Below, one piece after another: positions 27,735 through 36,347 of a DNA stretch of 64,000 nt. Every line of letters starts with the position of its first letter. Positions within the stretch are counted from its first letter, which is position 1. Position numbers and translations under genes: made by a program. Under the pieces are notes generated by a model that worked only from the letters and a program-made list of their open reading frames with translations, was not told the origin of the DNA and did no database searches. The stretch covers positions 3,061,001 through 3,125,000 of the forward strand of contig NZ_JAUTBJ010000002.1 in assembly GCF_030819175.1 (NCBI RefSeq), read 5' to 3'. Origin of the DNA: Sphingomonas sp. SORGH_AS_0879 (GTDB lineage Bacteria; Pseudomonadota; Alphaproteobacteria; Sphingomonadales; Sphingomonadaceae).

Positions 27735-27955
27735 TGACTGGTGCCCCGCCGCCCGCCGACAGCGGCGACAAAGACGAAACCGTCGGCACGGGCATGGCCC
27801 GACGCGATGCGCGCAATCCCGCGTCGCCAATGTCGATCCTGACGGGTGCGACACGCGACCGGACGCTGCACCCGCATATCGGCGGGGCGCTCGCGCGTCT
27901 GTCAGCATTCTTCACACCCAGCGTCGGCCCAGACGCCTGGCGTCCGGTCGGCTAG
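27731..27955 (+). CDS. Possible small hypothetical protein overlapping dcp
   Basis: An ATG overlaps the dcp stop (ATGATGA) and opens a 74-codon frame, MMTGAPPPADSGDKDETVGTG..., rich in Pro, Asp and Arg. It has no recognisable domain, signal peptide or membrane segment. Translational coupling is possible, but the frame may be a chance one. The rest of the gap up to 28057 shows nothing recognisable apart from a GTCGGCT doublet near 27946. Confidence 0.25.
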   Translation: MMTGAPPPADSGDKDETVGTGMARRDARNPASPMSILTGATRDRTLHPHIGGALARLSAFFTPSVGPDAWRPVG

Positions 27956-28057
27956 TCGGCTGGTCGATGGGGGCGCCATGCGCGGCATCGCGACAAGGGG
28001 GCGCCCGCCCCGCGCGAACCAACTTGTATCTGGAACATCGAATGGCGAGATCGTGAA

Positions 28058-30067
28058 GTGAGTGACTTCGGCCTGTTCGCACTGCTCCTTGCGAGCGTGA
28101 CGTCCGCCCCGACAGATGATCCTCCAACGGCGAAGGACGACGCGGAAGCCGTCGACATCGTCGTGACCGCGCGATCGGACCGCGCCATCGGCCATGCATG
28201 ATCGGCCAGCGAAGGCTCAATGAGCGGCGCCGAACTGCTTGCCAGACCGATGCTGCGTACGAGCGAACTTGCGGAGGCGGTGCCCGGCATGATCGCGGTC
28301 CAGCATTCGGGCGGCGGCAAGGCGGCACAATATCTCATCCGCGGCTATAATCTCGATCACGGCACCGACTTCAGCATGTCGGTCGACGACATGCCCTTCA
28401 ACCTGCGCAGTCACGCGCACGGGCATGGTTATCTCGACCTCAACGGACTGATCCCGGAAACGATCGATCACATCGCTTATCGCAAGGGACCGTATCGCGC
28501 GGCGGACGGCGACTTCTCTTTCGTCGCGGCCGGGTCGCTCCCGACCCGCGACCGGTTCGAGCAGCCGTTCGCAAGCGCTACCATCGGCAGCTACGGCTAT
28601 CGTCGGCTGGCGGCGGGCAGTTCGGTCGATCTCGGTGCCGGAACGCTGCTGGTCGCGGGCGAGCTCAAGGCCAATGACGGCCCCTGGCAGCTCGCCGAAC
28701 ACCTGCGCCACGCGGGCGGCCTCGCCAAATACAGCGAGGGCACCGCGATCGGCACCCTGCACGCCAGCCTGTCGGTCTACAGCGCGCGCTGGCGCCCCAC
28801 CGAGCAGATTCCGGTGCGTGCGATCGGCACGCTCCTGCCCGATCGGTTCGACACGCTGGATCCGTACCTGCGCGGCTCGACCGATCGCGAGGTGCTGAAC
28901 GTCGGCGTCAGCGGCAAGGAATGGACCTTGCTCGCCTATGCCCAGCATTACCGGTTCGATCTGCTGTCCAACTTCACCTTCTTCCTCGACGACCCCGTCC
29001 ACGGCGACGAACTGGAACAGGCGGAGAATCGCTGGAGCTATGGCGGTCGGGTCGTCCGGCGGATGACGCTGGCGGACGGACTGGGCCTGATCGCCGGTAT
29101 CGACGCGCAGCATGACGACATCGGCGGCCTCGGCCTCTATCACACGCAGGCGGGCCGACGGCTCGCGACGCGTAGCCTGGTCGATGCCGCCGAAACCTCG
29201 GTCGGCGGCTATGTCGAGGCGAACTGGCACCCCCTCGAGCGGCTGGGCCTGCTTGCGGGCGGGCGGATCGACCATTTCGCTTTCCGCACGACCGCACGCG
29301 GCGGCGATGCGACCAGTGGCACCGCCCAGGCGACGATCGTGACGCCAAAGCTCGGCGCCGACCTGACGATCAGTCCGCATGTCGCGCTTTACGCCAATTA
29401 CGGCCAGGGCTTCCACTCGAACGCGATCCGCGGGATCATCGCACCGCCGCCGGACGCCACGCCCGCCTTCGCCCGCGCCACCGGCTATGAGATCGGCGGA
29501 CGTTTCGAACACGGCTCCCTCAAGCTGTCGCTCACCCATTGGTGGAGCCGCGCGTCGAGCGAACTGATCTATTCGGGTGATGACGGCACGGTCGAACCCA
29601 CTGGCCCCAGCCATCGCCGCGGCTTCGAACTGGTCGGCAACGTCAGGGCGACCCGCTGGCTGACCCTTGATGGCGTGCTGGCCACCAACCACGCCCGGTT
29701 CCTCGACGCCCCGGGTGCCGATCGCGTCCCCAACGCGCTGGAAGCAGCAGGTGAATTCGGGGCGAGCACGGTCTTTGGCCCGTTCACCGCCGCGGCGCGC
29801 GTCCGATATCTCGGACGACACCCGCTCACCGAAGACAACCGGGTCCGGTCGCCGGCGACGACGGTCGCCAACCTGCGGGTCGGCCGGCATTTTGGAACGG
29901 TCGACGTAGATGTCGAACTGCTCAATCTGTTCGACACCAGACGAGCCGACGCCGACTATTACTACGCCTCTCGCCTTCCCGGCGAGCCGCTCGAGGGCGT
30001 GGAGGGCGTCCACAGCCGCACCGTCGAACCGCGCATGGTCCGCCTGAGCGCCACCGCGCGCATATGA
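28058..30067 (+). pseudogene. TonB-dependent receptor (likely metal), split by an in-frame TGA
   Basis: A GTG-started frame encodes a signal peptide (LFALLLASVTSAP) and a TonB box (AVDIVVTARSD), then meets TGA at 28199-28201, codon 48. The same frame carries on with SASEGSMSGAELLARP and a full plug (VPGMIAVQHSGGGKAAQYLIRGYNLDHGTDF) and barrel, ending VRLSATARI. A restart at the ATG at 28220 would give 615 residues with no signal peptide or TonB box and could not reach the outer membrane. The receptor resembles those ending YYYASRLPGEP and sits in a zinc context, so a metal or metallophore substrate is likely but unproven. No other lesion is seen. Confidence 0.8.
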
Positions 30068-30171
30068 CGCGGCACCCGCTCGACGACCTCGACGTCGACT
30101 GGACGCTCCTCGCCGGTCGCGACGTGCGGCTGGGACTCAGCGTCCGTATCTCAACCGGAGACGACCGATGA
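30064..30171 (+). CDS. Possible 35-aa linker ORF between receptor and SOD
   Basis: An ATG overlaps the receptor's TGA (ATGA), and its own TGA overlaps the ATG of the SOD gene (ATGA). The 35 codons (MTRHPLDDLDVDWTLLAG..., LGLSVRISTGDDR) fill the gap exactly, so ribosomes could pass through all three frames. The product resembles no known family. The DVRLGLSVRIS end looks like a barrel C-terminus, so it may be a leftover of a duplicated receptor tail. Confidence 0.3.
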   Translation: MTRHPLDDLDVDWTLLAGRDVRLGLSVRISTGDDR

Positions 30172-30785
30172 AATACTGGCTTGCCTGCTTCGCCCTCCTC
30201 GCCACGCCAGCGACCGCGCAGGACCGCGCCGCGCCGTTCACGCTGGCACCGCTGCCCTATCCGGCGACCGCGCTGGAACCCGTCATCGATGCCGAAACCA
30301 TGACCCTGCATCACGACAAGCATCACCAGGCCTATGTCGATGCCCTGAACAAGGCGCTGGCGGCCGATCCGGCGCTCGCGGGTCGTTCGCTGGAGCAGTT
30401 GCTGGCACAAGCCGGGGCGACACCGACGGCGGTCCGCAACAACGCCGGCGGGCATTGGAACCATGGATTTTTCTGGAAGACGATGGCGCCTCCCGGCACC
30501 GGCGGCGAACCATCGCCCCAGCTTGCCCGCGCGATCGACGCGGCCTTCGGATCGATGGACAAGATGAAGGCCGCGTTCAAGGCCGCCGGTACGGGCCGGT
30601 TCGGCTCGGGCTGGGTATGGCTGATCGCCGGGCCGGACGGCAAGCTGGCGATCACCTCGACACCCAATCAGGACAATCCGCTGATGGACGTCGCCGACCA
30701 ACGCGGCACGCCGCTGCTCGGCAACGATATGTGGGAACATGCCTATTATCTAAAGCACCGCAATCGCCGCGCCGAATATCTCTGA
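30168..30785 (+). CDS. Exported Fe/Mn superoxide dismutase, C-terminus shortened by IS3
   Basis: This converts superoxide to peroxide in the periplasm. Residues 1-18 are a signal peptide (MKYWLACFALLATPATAQ). The metal ligands are visible: His in MTLHHDKHHQAY, His in GGHWNHGFFW, and Asp plus His in NDMWEHAYYLKHRNRRAEYL. Normal enzymes carry about 15 more residues after this (a W-x-x-V-N-W segment). Here a stop follows at once, exactly where IS3-type terminal sequence begins, so the last helix is missing. All four ligands survive, so some activity is possible. GGAG lies upstream of the ATG. Confidence 0.85.
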   Translation: MKYWLACFALLATPATAQDRAAPFTLAPLPYPATALEPVIDAETMTLHHDKHHQAYVDALNKALAADPALAGRSLEQLLAQAGATPTAVRNNAGGHWNHGFFWKTMAPPGTGGEPSPQLARAIDAAFGSMDKMKAAFKAAGTGRFGSGWVWLIAGPDGKLAITSTPNQDNPLMDVADQRGTPLLGNDMWEHAYYLKHRNRRAEYL

Positions 30786-30843
30786 TCTTTCCCTGGTTTG
30801 ACGGACACCGATGATAGGCTCTGTGGAGCCAGGAGGTGTTTTG

Positions 30844-31190
30844 ATGGCGAGTACGACGAAGCGTCGTTTCACGGACGAGTTCAAGCGCGAGGCCGTGGCG
30901 CTGTGGAAGACGAGCGGCCGCCCACAGACCGAGATAGCGGCTGAGTTGGGTATTGTGCCGACGATGCTGCGTGCTGGCAGCGCATCCAGCAGGAGAGCAG
31001 CGCGCCGCCGGCAAGCCCGGCGGCGAAGCCGCCAGTATCGACAATGGCATCGCTGGCGGATCAGGCGTCGGAGATCGCGCGGCTGCGGCGCGAGCTGGAC
31101 CGGGCGCGAATGGAGCGCGACATATTAAAAAAAGCCGTTGGCATCCCTTCGACTGCGCTCAGGACAGGCTTTGCGGAGATGTCGCGGTGA
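30844..31190 (+). pseudogene. IS3-family OrfA, frameshifted and carrying a 24-bp insertion
   Basis: The start MASTTKRRFTDEFKREAVALW...AAELGIVPTMLR is a transposase helix-turn-helix (HTH_Tnp_1). After TMLR the frame is lost. The correct sequence resumes one frame over (WQRIQQESSAPPASPAAK...) through the leucine-zipper part, IARLRRELDRARMERDILKKAVGI, over the A7 slippery run. Eight extra codons (PSTALRTG, 31146-31169) interrupt the conserved AVGI/FAEM end. OrfA is not functional. Confidence 0.8.
31146..31169 (+). repeat. 24-bp CCTTCGAC...GCTCAGGACAGGC repeat inserted in OrfA
   Basis: Removing this unit restores the conserved OrfA end AVGI-FAEM exactly, so it is an insertion. Its reverse complement (GCCTGTCCTGAGCGCAGTCGAAGG) shares TCCTGAGC and TCGAAGG with the repeat that breaks the OrfB at 22459-22478. 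Confidence 0.65.
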
Positions 31191-31203
31191 AGTTCGCCTT
31201 CCT

Positions 31204-31470
31204 CCAGAAGGTTCGCTACACGCTGATCGGCATCACCACTGTGCTGACCGCCGTGTTCCTGCCCATGGCGCTGTCCAGCGGCTCGGTCGGCGCCCTCTCG
31301 CTGACCCCGGCGCTATGCGCCACGCTCCTGAAGCCGGTCGCCGGCCACGAAAAGAAGAACCGCTTCTTCACCCGGTTCAATGATCGCTTCGATCGCATGA
31401 CGGCAGGCTATGAGCGGTGGGTCGTGGCCGTGCTGAAGCGCACGGGTCGCGCAATACTCGTGTTCGTTGC
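31204..31470 (+). pseudogene. RND efflux pump inner-membrane protein, middle fragment
   Basis: The plus strand encodes RYTLIGITTVLTAVFLPMA, then a jump, then [36 protein letters not shown] and [13 protein letters not shown]. This matches HAE1-type (AcrB/MexB) permeases around transmembrane segments 5-7. The segment between PMAL and LSLTPAL, usually about 30 residues, is absent, so there is an internal deletion as well. It is joined at its 5' side to IS3 OrfB and at its 3' side to an inverted RND piece. Confidence 0.8.
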
Positions 31471-31474
31471 GGTT

Positions 31475-31706
31475 CACCGCGCCGATGAATTCGCGCATCA
31501 CCTTGGAGGTCGCTCCCTTCGGCGACAGATGCTCCTCGTGCATGATGCGCTCGACATTCTCAACGACGACGATTGCATCGTCGACGATGATGCCGAGCGC
31601 CAGCACCATGCCGATCATGGTCAGCACGTTGATCGAGAAGCCTACCAGCAGCATCACCGCCAACGTGCCGAGCAGCGCGATCGGGGCCGCGATCGCGGGG
31701 ATCCGG
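31475..31706 (-). pseudogene. RND efflux pump fragment, inverted
   Basis: The minus strand encodes [30 protein letters not shown], then [32 protein letters not shown] and [15 protein letters not shown]. This is the transmembrane 4 region with the conserved Asp pair of the proton relay. In an intact pump this part directly precedes the fragment on the plus strand, so one gene has been broken and one piece turned round. Both fragments run tail to tail at about 31470. The stretch 31707-31826 that follows holds no gene I can recognise. Confidence 0.8.
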
Positions 31707-31826
31707 AAAACCCAAGACGCTGTACGTCGGGGATCAATTAGGTGTGATCGTGACGGAAACCGGCGTTAGTGAACTCATGGGGGGAATAGGAGAGCCGCAA
31801 CGGAACGCGAGGCGCTAGCAGAATGG

Positions 31827-32366
31827 GTGGGGCGTGAGATCCTGCCGCACGAACGTGACCTGCGCGGCTGGTTGCGGCGTCGCCTCGTGCCGCCCGCCGA
31901 CGTGGAGGACATCGTGCAGGAATGCTATTGCCGCCTTGCGCAACTCCGCAGCATCGAGGAAATCGACTCGCCCCGTGCCTATCTGTTCACCATGGCGCGC
32001 AATCTCGTCCACCGTCAGCGTCGTCACGCGCGCGTGGTGCGGATCGAGTCGATCTCGGCGGACGAAGTGGGCGAACTCGCCAGCGAAAGTCCGCTCCAGG
32101 ATCGCGTCGCCGCCGCGCGACAGGAAGTCGATCGCGTCCGCAGGGCACTCGCCACGCTGTCCGAGCGCGCGCGGCGTATCTTCGTCATGCGGCGCGTCGA
32201 GGGGCTCAGCCAGAAAGAGATCGCCGTCGCGCTCGGCGTGACGGAGACGATCGTGGAGAATGACGCCAGCCGCAGCCTTCGCGCGATCCTGCGCCATTTA
32301 ACCGACGAAGAGGCCGACACGACCGGCCGCGCCCGCGAAGGAGGCGATCGTGCCCGCACCCGGTGA
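31827..32366 (+). CDS. ECF sigma factor, FecI type
   Basis: Region 2 (VEDIVQECYCRLAQL, SPRAYLFTMARNLVHRQRR) and region 4 (ALATLSERARRIFVMRRVEGLSQKEIAVALGVTETIVENDASRSLRAI) are clear. The frame overlaps the following FecR gene by 17 nt, the standard pair. A GTG at 31827 is the first usable start. In-frame codons upstream (TEREALAEW) look like normal FecI N-terminal sequence, yet no ATG or GTG precedes them, so the natural start may have been lost in the rearrangement just upstream. The partner receptor three genes along has the signalling STN domain. Confidence 0.88.
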   Translation: MGREILPHERDLRGWLRRRLVPPADVEDIVQECYCRLAQLRSIEEIDSPRAYLFTMARNLVHRQRRHARVVRIESISADEVGELASESPLQDRVAAARQEVDRVRRALATLSERARRIFVMRRVEGLSQKEIAVALGVTETIVENDASRSLRAILRHLTDEEADTTGRAREGGDRARTR

Positions 32367-33297
32367 CGACGCCGCCGCCTGGGCGCTGCGCCACCCGCTC
32401 GACGCGGCGGGCGAGCGTGCGCTGGAGGCGTGGCTGGCGAGCGACCCGCGCAATGCGGGCGCCCTGCTGCGCGCGATGGCCGCCCTGACCGTCATGGACC
32501 GCGTCATCATGGATGACGCCGAAACCCCGCCCCATCCTGCTCCAGCCACAAGATGGTCGAGCCGACGTGGCCTGCTGATCGGTATGACCGGCGCCATCGC
32601 CGCGAGCGTGGCCGGACTGATCGGCTGGCGTCAGTTCGCCGCAGACCATGTCACGACCGCGCGCGGTGAGATCAGGCGTCTGCCTTTCGCGGACGGGTCC
32701 GTCGCCACGATCGACAGCGACAGCGCGCTTCGCGTCGTGCTGGCCAGCGAGCAGCGCTGGATCGCGCTCGACCGTGGCCAAGCCTGGTTCCAGGTCGCGA
32801 AGGATCGTTCGCGCCCCTTCGTCGTCGACGCGGGCATTGCCCAGGCGCGCGCGGTCGGCACCGCTTTCTCGGTGGAACGGCGCGACGACGGTGTCGAGGT
32901 CGCGGTCACCGAGGGCCAGGTGGCGGTCTGGCCCAGCGCGGCCAGCGGTACGATGACGATCCTCCACGCCGGTCAATATGCGCGTTTCCGGTCGTCCGAC
33001 GCCGCACCGGTCACCGGCACCGCGCCCGCCGCGATCGAGCGTGCACTGGCCTGGCGCGGCGGCGAGATCGCTCTGGAGAATGAAACCGTTGCCGCGGCGG
33101 TCGCCCGCTTCAACCGCTATAACCATCGCCAGCTTGTGGTCGACGACGCCGAATTGGCGCAGGAGCGGCTGATCGGCCTGTTCCAGATCGATCGTCCCGA
33201 GGACTTCGCGGCCTCGCTTGCCGCGTCGTTCCCCGTTGCGGTCACGAGCGATCCCGACACGATCCGGTTGGGGCGGAAAAAGTCGCCGCCGTCCTGA
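32350..33297 (+). CDS. FecR-family anti-sigma factor
   Basis: This is a 315-residue membrane protein that relays a signal from a TonB receptor to the sigma factor. The cytoplasmic N-terminal part carries the usual W-A-L-R ... EAWLASDPRNAGAL motif (FecR N domain). One membrane segment follows (GLLIGMTGAIAASVAGLIGW, about residues 75-95). The periplasmic FecR domain (TARGEIRRLPFADGSVATIDSDSAL..., ARAVGTAFSVERRDDGVEVAVTEGQVAV) and a C-terminal STN-like segment (ARFNRYNHRQLVVDDAEL) complete it. It starts with GTG, supported by GAAGGAGG six nt upstream. Confidence 0.92.
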   Translation: MPAPGDDAAAWALRHPLDAAGERALEAWLASDPRNAGALLRAMAALTVMDRVIMDDAETPPHPAPATRWSSRRGLLIGMTGAIAASVAGLIGWRQFAADHVTTARGEIRRLPFADGSVATIDSDSALRVVLASEQRWIALDRGQAWFQVAKDRSRPFVVDAGIAQARAVGTAFSVERRDDGVEVAVTEGQVAVWPSAASGTMTILHAGQYARFRSSDAAPVTGTAPAAIERALAWRGGEIALENETVAAAVARFNRYNHRQLVVDDAELAQERLIGLFQIDRPEDFAASLAASFPVAVTSDPDTIRLGRKKSPPS

Positions 33298-33373
33298 CGG
33301 AAGAGGCGCGCGCCGAACTCAAGGGAGGTGAGCGCTTCGACAACAGGAGCGCCGCTCCCGGGAGAGGAACCCT

Positions 33374-36336
33374 ATGTCATTCGCGCGTCATCGCCTGCTC
33401 GGCACCGCTGCCATCATCCTGTCGAACGCTGCGCTCGCGACCGTCGCCGATGCGCAGACGCGTCGCTTCGACGTGCCCGCGCAACCGGCACGCACCGGCA
33501 TCCCTCAGTTCGCGCATCAGGCAGGGGTCCAGATCCTCGTCTCGAGTTCCCTCGCCGAGAAGGCGACCGTCAATCGGGTCAGCGGTGCGCTGGACGTGAC
33601 CGAGGCGCTCCGCATCCTGCTCGCGGGGACCGATCTGGTGCCGGTGCGTGCAGGCGGCGCGATCATCCTGCGCCGTGCGGCCACCAGCGCCGCGCTGATG
33701 CCGGTCGCGGTCCAGAGCGAGGCGGGCACCGCACCCGTAGCGCCCCTATCGGAAAATCCGCCCGAGGAAACGCCCCCGCAGGACATCGTCGTCACCGGTA
33801 TCCGCGCATCCCTGCAACAGTCGATCAACGTCAAGCGCGCCGCATCGAACATCGTCGACGTCATCACCGCGCAGGACATCGGCAAACTGCCCGACCAGAA
33901 TGTCGCGGAGTCGATGAGCCGGATCACGGGCGTCCAGATCACGCGTCGCGAGGGCGACGGATCGAACTTCACGGTGCGCGGCATCTCGCAGAACCGGCTG
34001 GAGATCAACGGCCGCACCTTCCTCGGCCCCGGCGCGGGCGGCAGCGCGTCGCTGGAATCGGTCAGCCCGGAGATCATCTCGAGCATCGTCGTGGCCAAGT
34101 CGCCGACCGCCGACATGCCCGAGGGCGCACTGGGCGCGACCGTGAACCTGAAGACCAAGCGGCCGCTCGATCTCGCCGATCTCGTCGTCAGCGGGCGTGT
34201 CCAGGGCGCCTACACCGATCAGGCGGACCATCTGGGCTATCGAGGCTCGGCGCTGGTCTCCAAGAAGTTCGGCGACAGCTTCGGGGTGCTGGCAAGCGCG
34301 GCCTATTCGAACACACGGACACGCGGCTACCAGTTCGATACCGGCGGCTGGACCCGCACCGACAATATCGACGGGAATGGCGACGGCATCAACGATCCGG
34401 GACTCTATCGACCCAATCGCTACATGGCGCGGATCTTCGACCGTGCCGAGCAACGGCTGACGCTCAACGGTTCGCTGCAATACCGGCCGGTCGACCGGTT
34501 CGAATTCATTCTCGACGGCACCTACACATGGCTCAAGCGCGAGCGGCAGAGTGCCAATTACCAGGTGCTGTTCAACGACAATGACGTGGGTGCCGTCGCC
34601 GATGAGAACGGCACCGTGGTAAGCGGGACGTTCAACAACGTCACCGTCCGCCCGCTGATCTATGACGAGCCGACCGAGTTCCGATCGACCAATATCGGCG
34701 GCTCGGCCAAATATGAGGGCGAGGTGGTGACGGTGCGCGCCGACGCCTCCTACAGCAAGGGGCGCGGCACGGACGGCGGGCCGGGTGCCTCATTCACCTA
34801 TGTCGTCGTCCCGCGTGCCGGGCGGGTCGCCAATGCCAGCTATGATTTCTCGCGCGGTGGCGCGGTGCCGAACCTTTCGCTGGGCTCGAACTTCGACCTG
34901 AACGACCCTGCCCAATATCAGCTGGCATCGATCTTCGAGAACGACTTCGTCACCGACAATTCGGGCTATGATGCGCGGCTCGACTTCACCATCCGCACCG
35001 ATCTCGGCCCGCTTCGGACGATCGAGGTCGGCGGACGGTACGAGAAGATCCAGTTCTACTCCGAAGCGCCGCAGAACATTCCCACCGCTGCGAGCCTGCT
35101 CGGGCGCGGTGATCGCAACGGCGACGGCATTCTCACCGTCGACGAACTGCCGGGCCTGGTCTACGACAATCGCCAGGGCAGTTTCTTTCCCGGCGTATCG
35201 GGAGATTTCCCTCGCGACATACTGGGCGGCGGCACCGACAAGGGGACGGCGCGCGACGCCTTCGGCCTTCCGATCCCGCGCGCCGACACCATCCCGTTCG
35301 GCCGGGTGTCGATCAAGGACGTCGACCAGGACACCCTGGCCTTCTACGCCAAGGGCAATTTCGCCGATACGCTGGGCAGCATGCCGATCAGTGGCAATGC
35401 CGGTGTGCGCTACATCACCTTCGAGCGCATCTCTTCCGGTTTCCTTTCCGACACGCAGCCGACGCTTTCGAAATCGCGCTTCGACTACTGGCTGCCGAGC
35501 GCCAATGCCGCGCTCGATCTGCGCAGCAACCTGACCTTGCGCGCGGCAGCGGCCAAGGTGGTGGCGCGGCCGAGCCTGAGCGACGTCGGGGTCAGCTTCG
35601 TGCCGCTGTTCGTGTCGCGGACCGGCTCGCGCGGCAACCCTGCGCTGCGTCCGTTCGAGGCGACGCAATATGACATGACGCTCGAATGGTATTTCGCCCC
35701 ATCGAGCGCGATCACGGTCGCCGGCTTCTACAAGAACGTCGATTCCTTCACGATAAACCGCACGCAGAGCGAGATCGTCCCGGGCCTGTCCGACCAGATC
35801 GATCCCAGCACCGGCCAGCCCTATGGCCCGTTTCAGATCACGCAGCCGGTCAACGGGGAATCGGGCACGATCAAGGGGGTGGAGGTCGCGTATCAGCAAT
35901 CGCTCCGCTTCCTGCCGGGCCTCCTGCGCAATCTCGGCGTCCAGGCCAACTATACCTTCGTCGACAGCGAGACCCCGCTGGTCGACGAGGCGACACAGGC
36001 CCGCCTGCCGCTTCCGGCCGCCTGTCCAAGCACAGCTATAATCTGATCGGCTTTTACGAGGATTCCACCGTGTCGGCGCGCGTGGCCTACATCTATCGCA
36101 GCAGCTACCTGCTCGGCCAGGGCAGCGCGGCGGCAGGGGGCAGTTCCTATGTTGCCGGACGCGGCCAGCTCGATGCTTCGGGACAGGTCAATCTCACCCG
36201 CTCGGTTCGCCTCACGGTCGAGGCGATCAACCTGACCCGCGCGATGGATCGGCAATATCTCCAGACACCGCTGCGGCTGCTCAACGCCGCGCGCGAGGAT
36301 CGCCGCATCTTCTTCGGCGTTGCCGCAACCTTCTGA
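33374..36336 (+). pseudogene. STN-type TonB-dependent receptor, one frameshift near the C-terminus
   Basis: The signal peptide ends VADAQ. The signalling STN domain follows (RRFDVPAQPARTGIPQFAHQAGVQILVSSSL...), then the TonB box (PQDIVVTGIRASLQQSI), the plug (DIGKLPDQNVAESMSRITGVQI, VRGISQNRLEINGRTFLGPG) and the barrel. The frame ends early at 36046. The last part (SKHSYNLIGFYEDSTVSARVAYIYRS... to FFGVAATF) lies one frame over, ending at 36336. The shift falls at about 36011-36020 in CTTCCGGCCGCC; one added G restores it. With FecI/FecR upstream this is a transducer receptor. The plug and barrel are of the large carbohydrate-type group of Caulobacterales and Sphingomonadales. Confidence 0.88.
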
Positions 36337-36347
36337 GGATATCCGTC

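Larger units (their letters stand above)
30783..31203 (+). mobile_element. IS3-family element remnant
   Basis: IS-type terminal sequence (TGATCTTTCCCTGGTTTGACGGACACC) starts at the SOD stop. OrfA, with an AGGAGG site, follows. The OrfA/OrfB slippery run A7G is present at 31127-31134. OrfB is reduced to its first few codons (KFAFLQ) before RND-pump sequence takes over at about 31204. No right end is visible. Confidence 0.75.

Noticed and set aside
28217..30013. Minus-strand open frame of 598 codons opposite the TonB receptor
   Set aside because: The sense strand encodes an unmistakable receptor plug and barrel. The antisense translation is Arg- and Ala-rich with no family match.
31127..31134. 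Programmed frameshift producing an active OrfAB transposase at the A7G run
   Set aside because: The slippery site is present, but OrfA is already frameshifted upstream and OrfB ends after a few codons, so no transposase can be made.
22005..31203. Composite transposon carrying the metal island
   Set aside because: The flanking elements belong to different IS3 subgroups, both lack an end and both are broken, so there is no evidence of a matched pair or target-site duplication.
36011..36046. Programmed frameshift in the STN-type receptor
   Set aside because: There is no slippery heptamer or stimulatory structure, and the same kind of lesion recurs in two unrelated genes, so a simple indel or read error is more likely.
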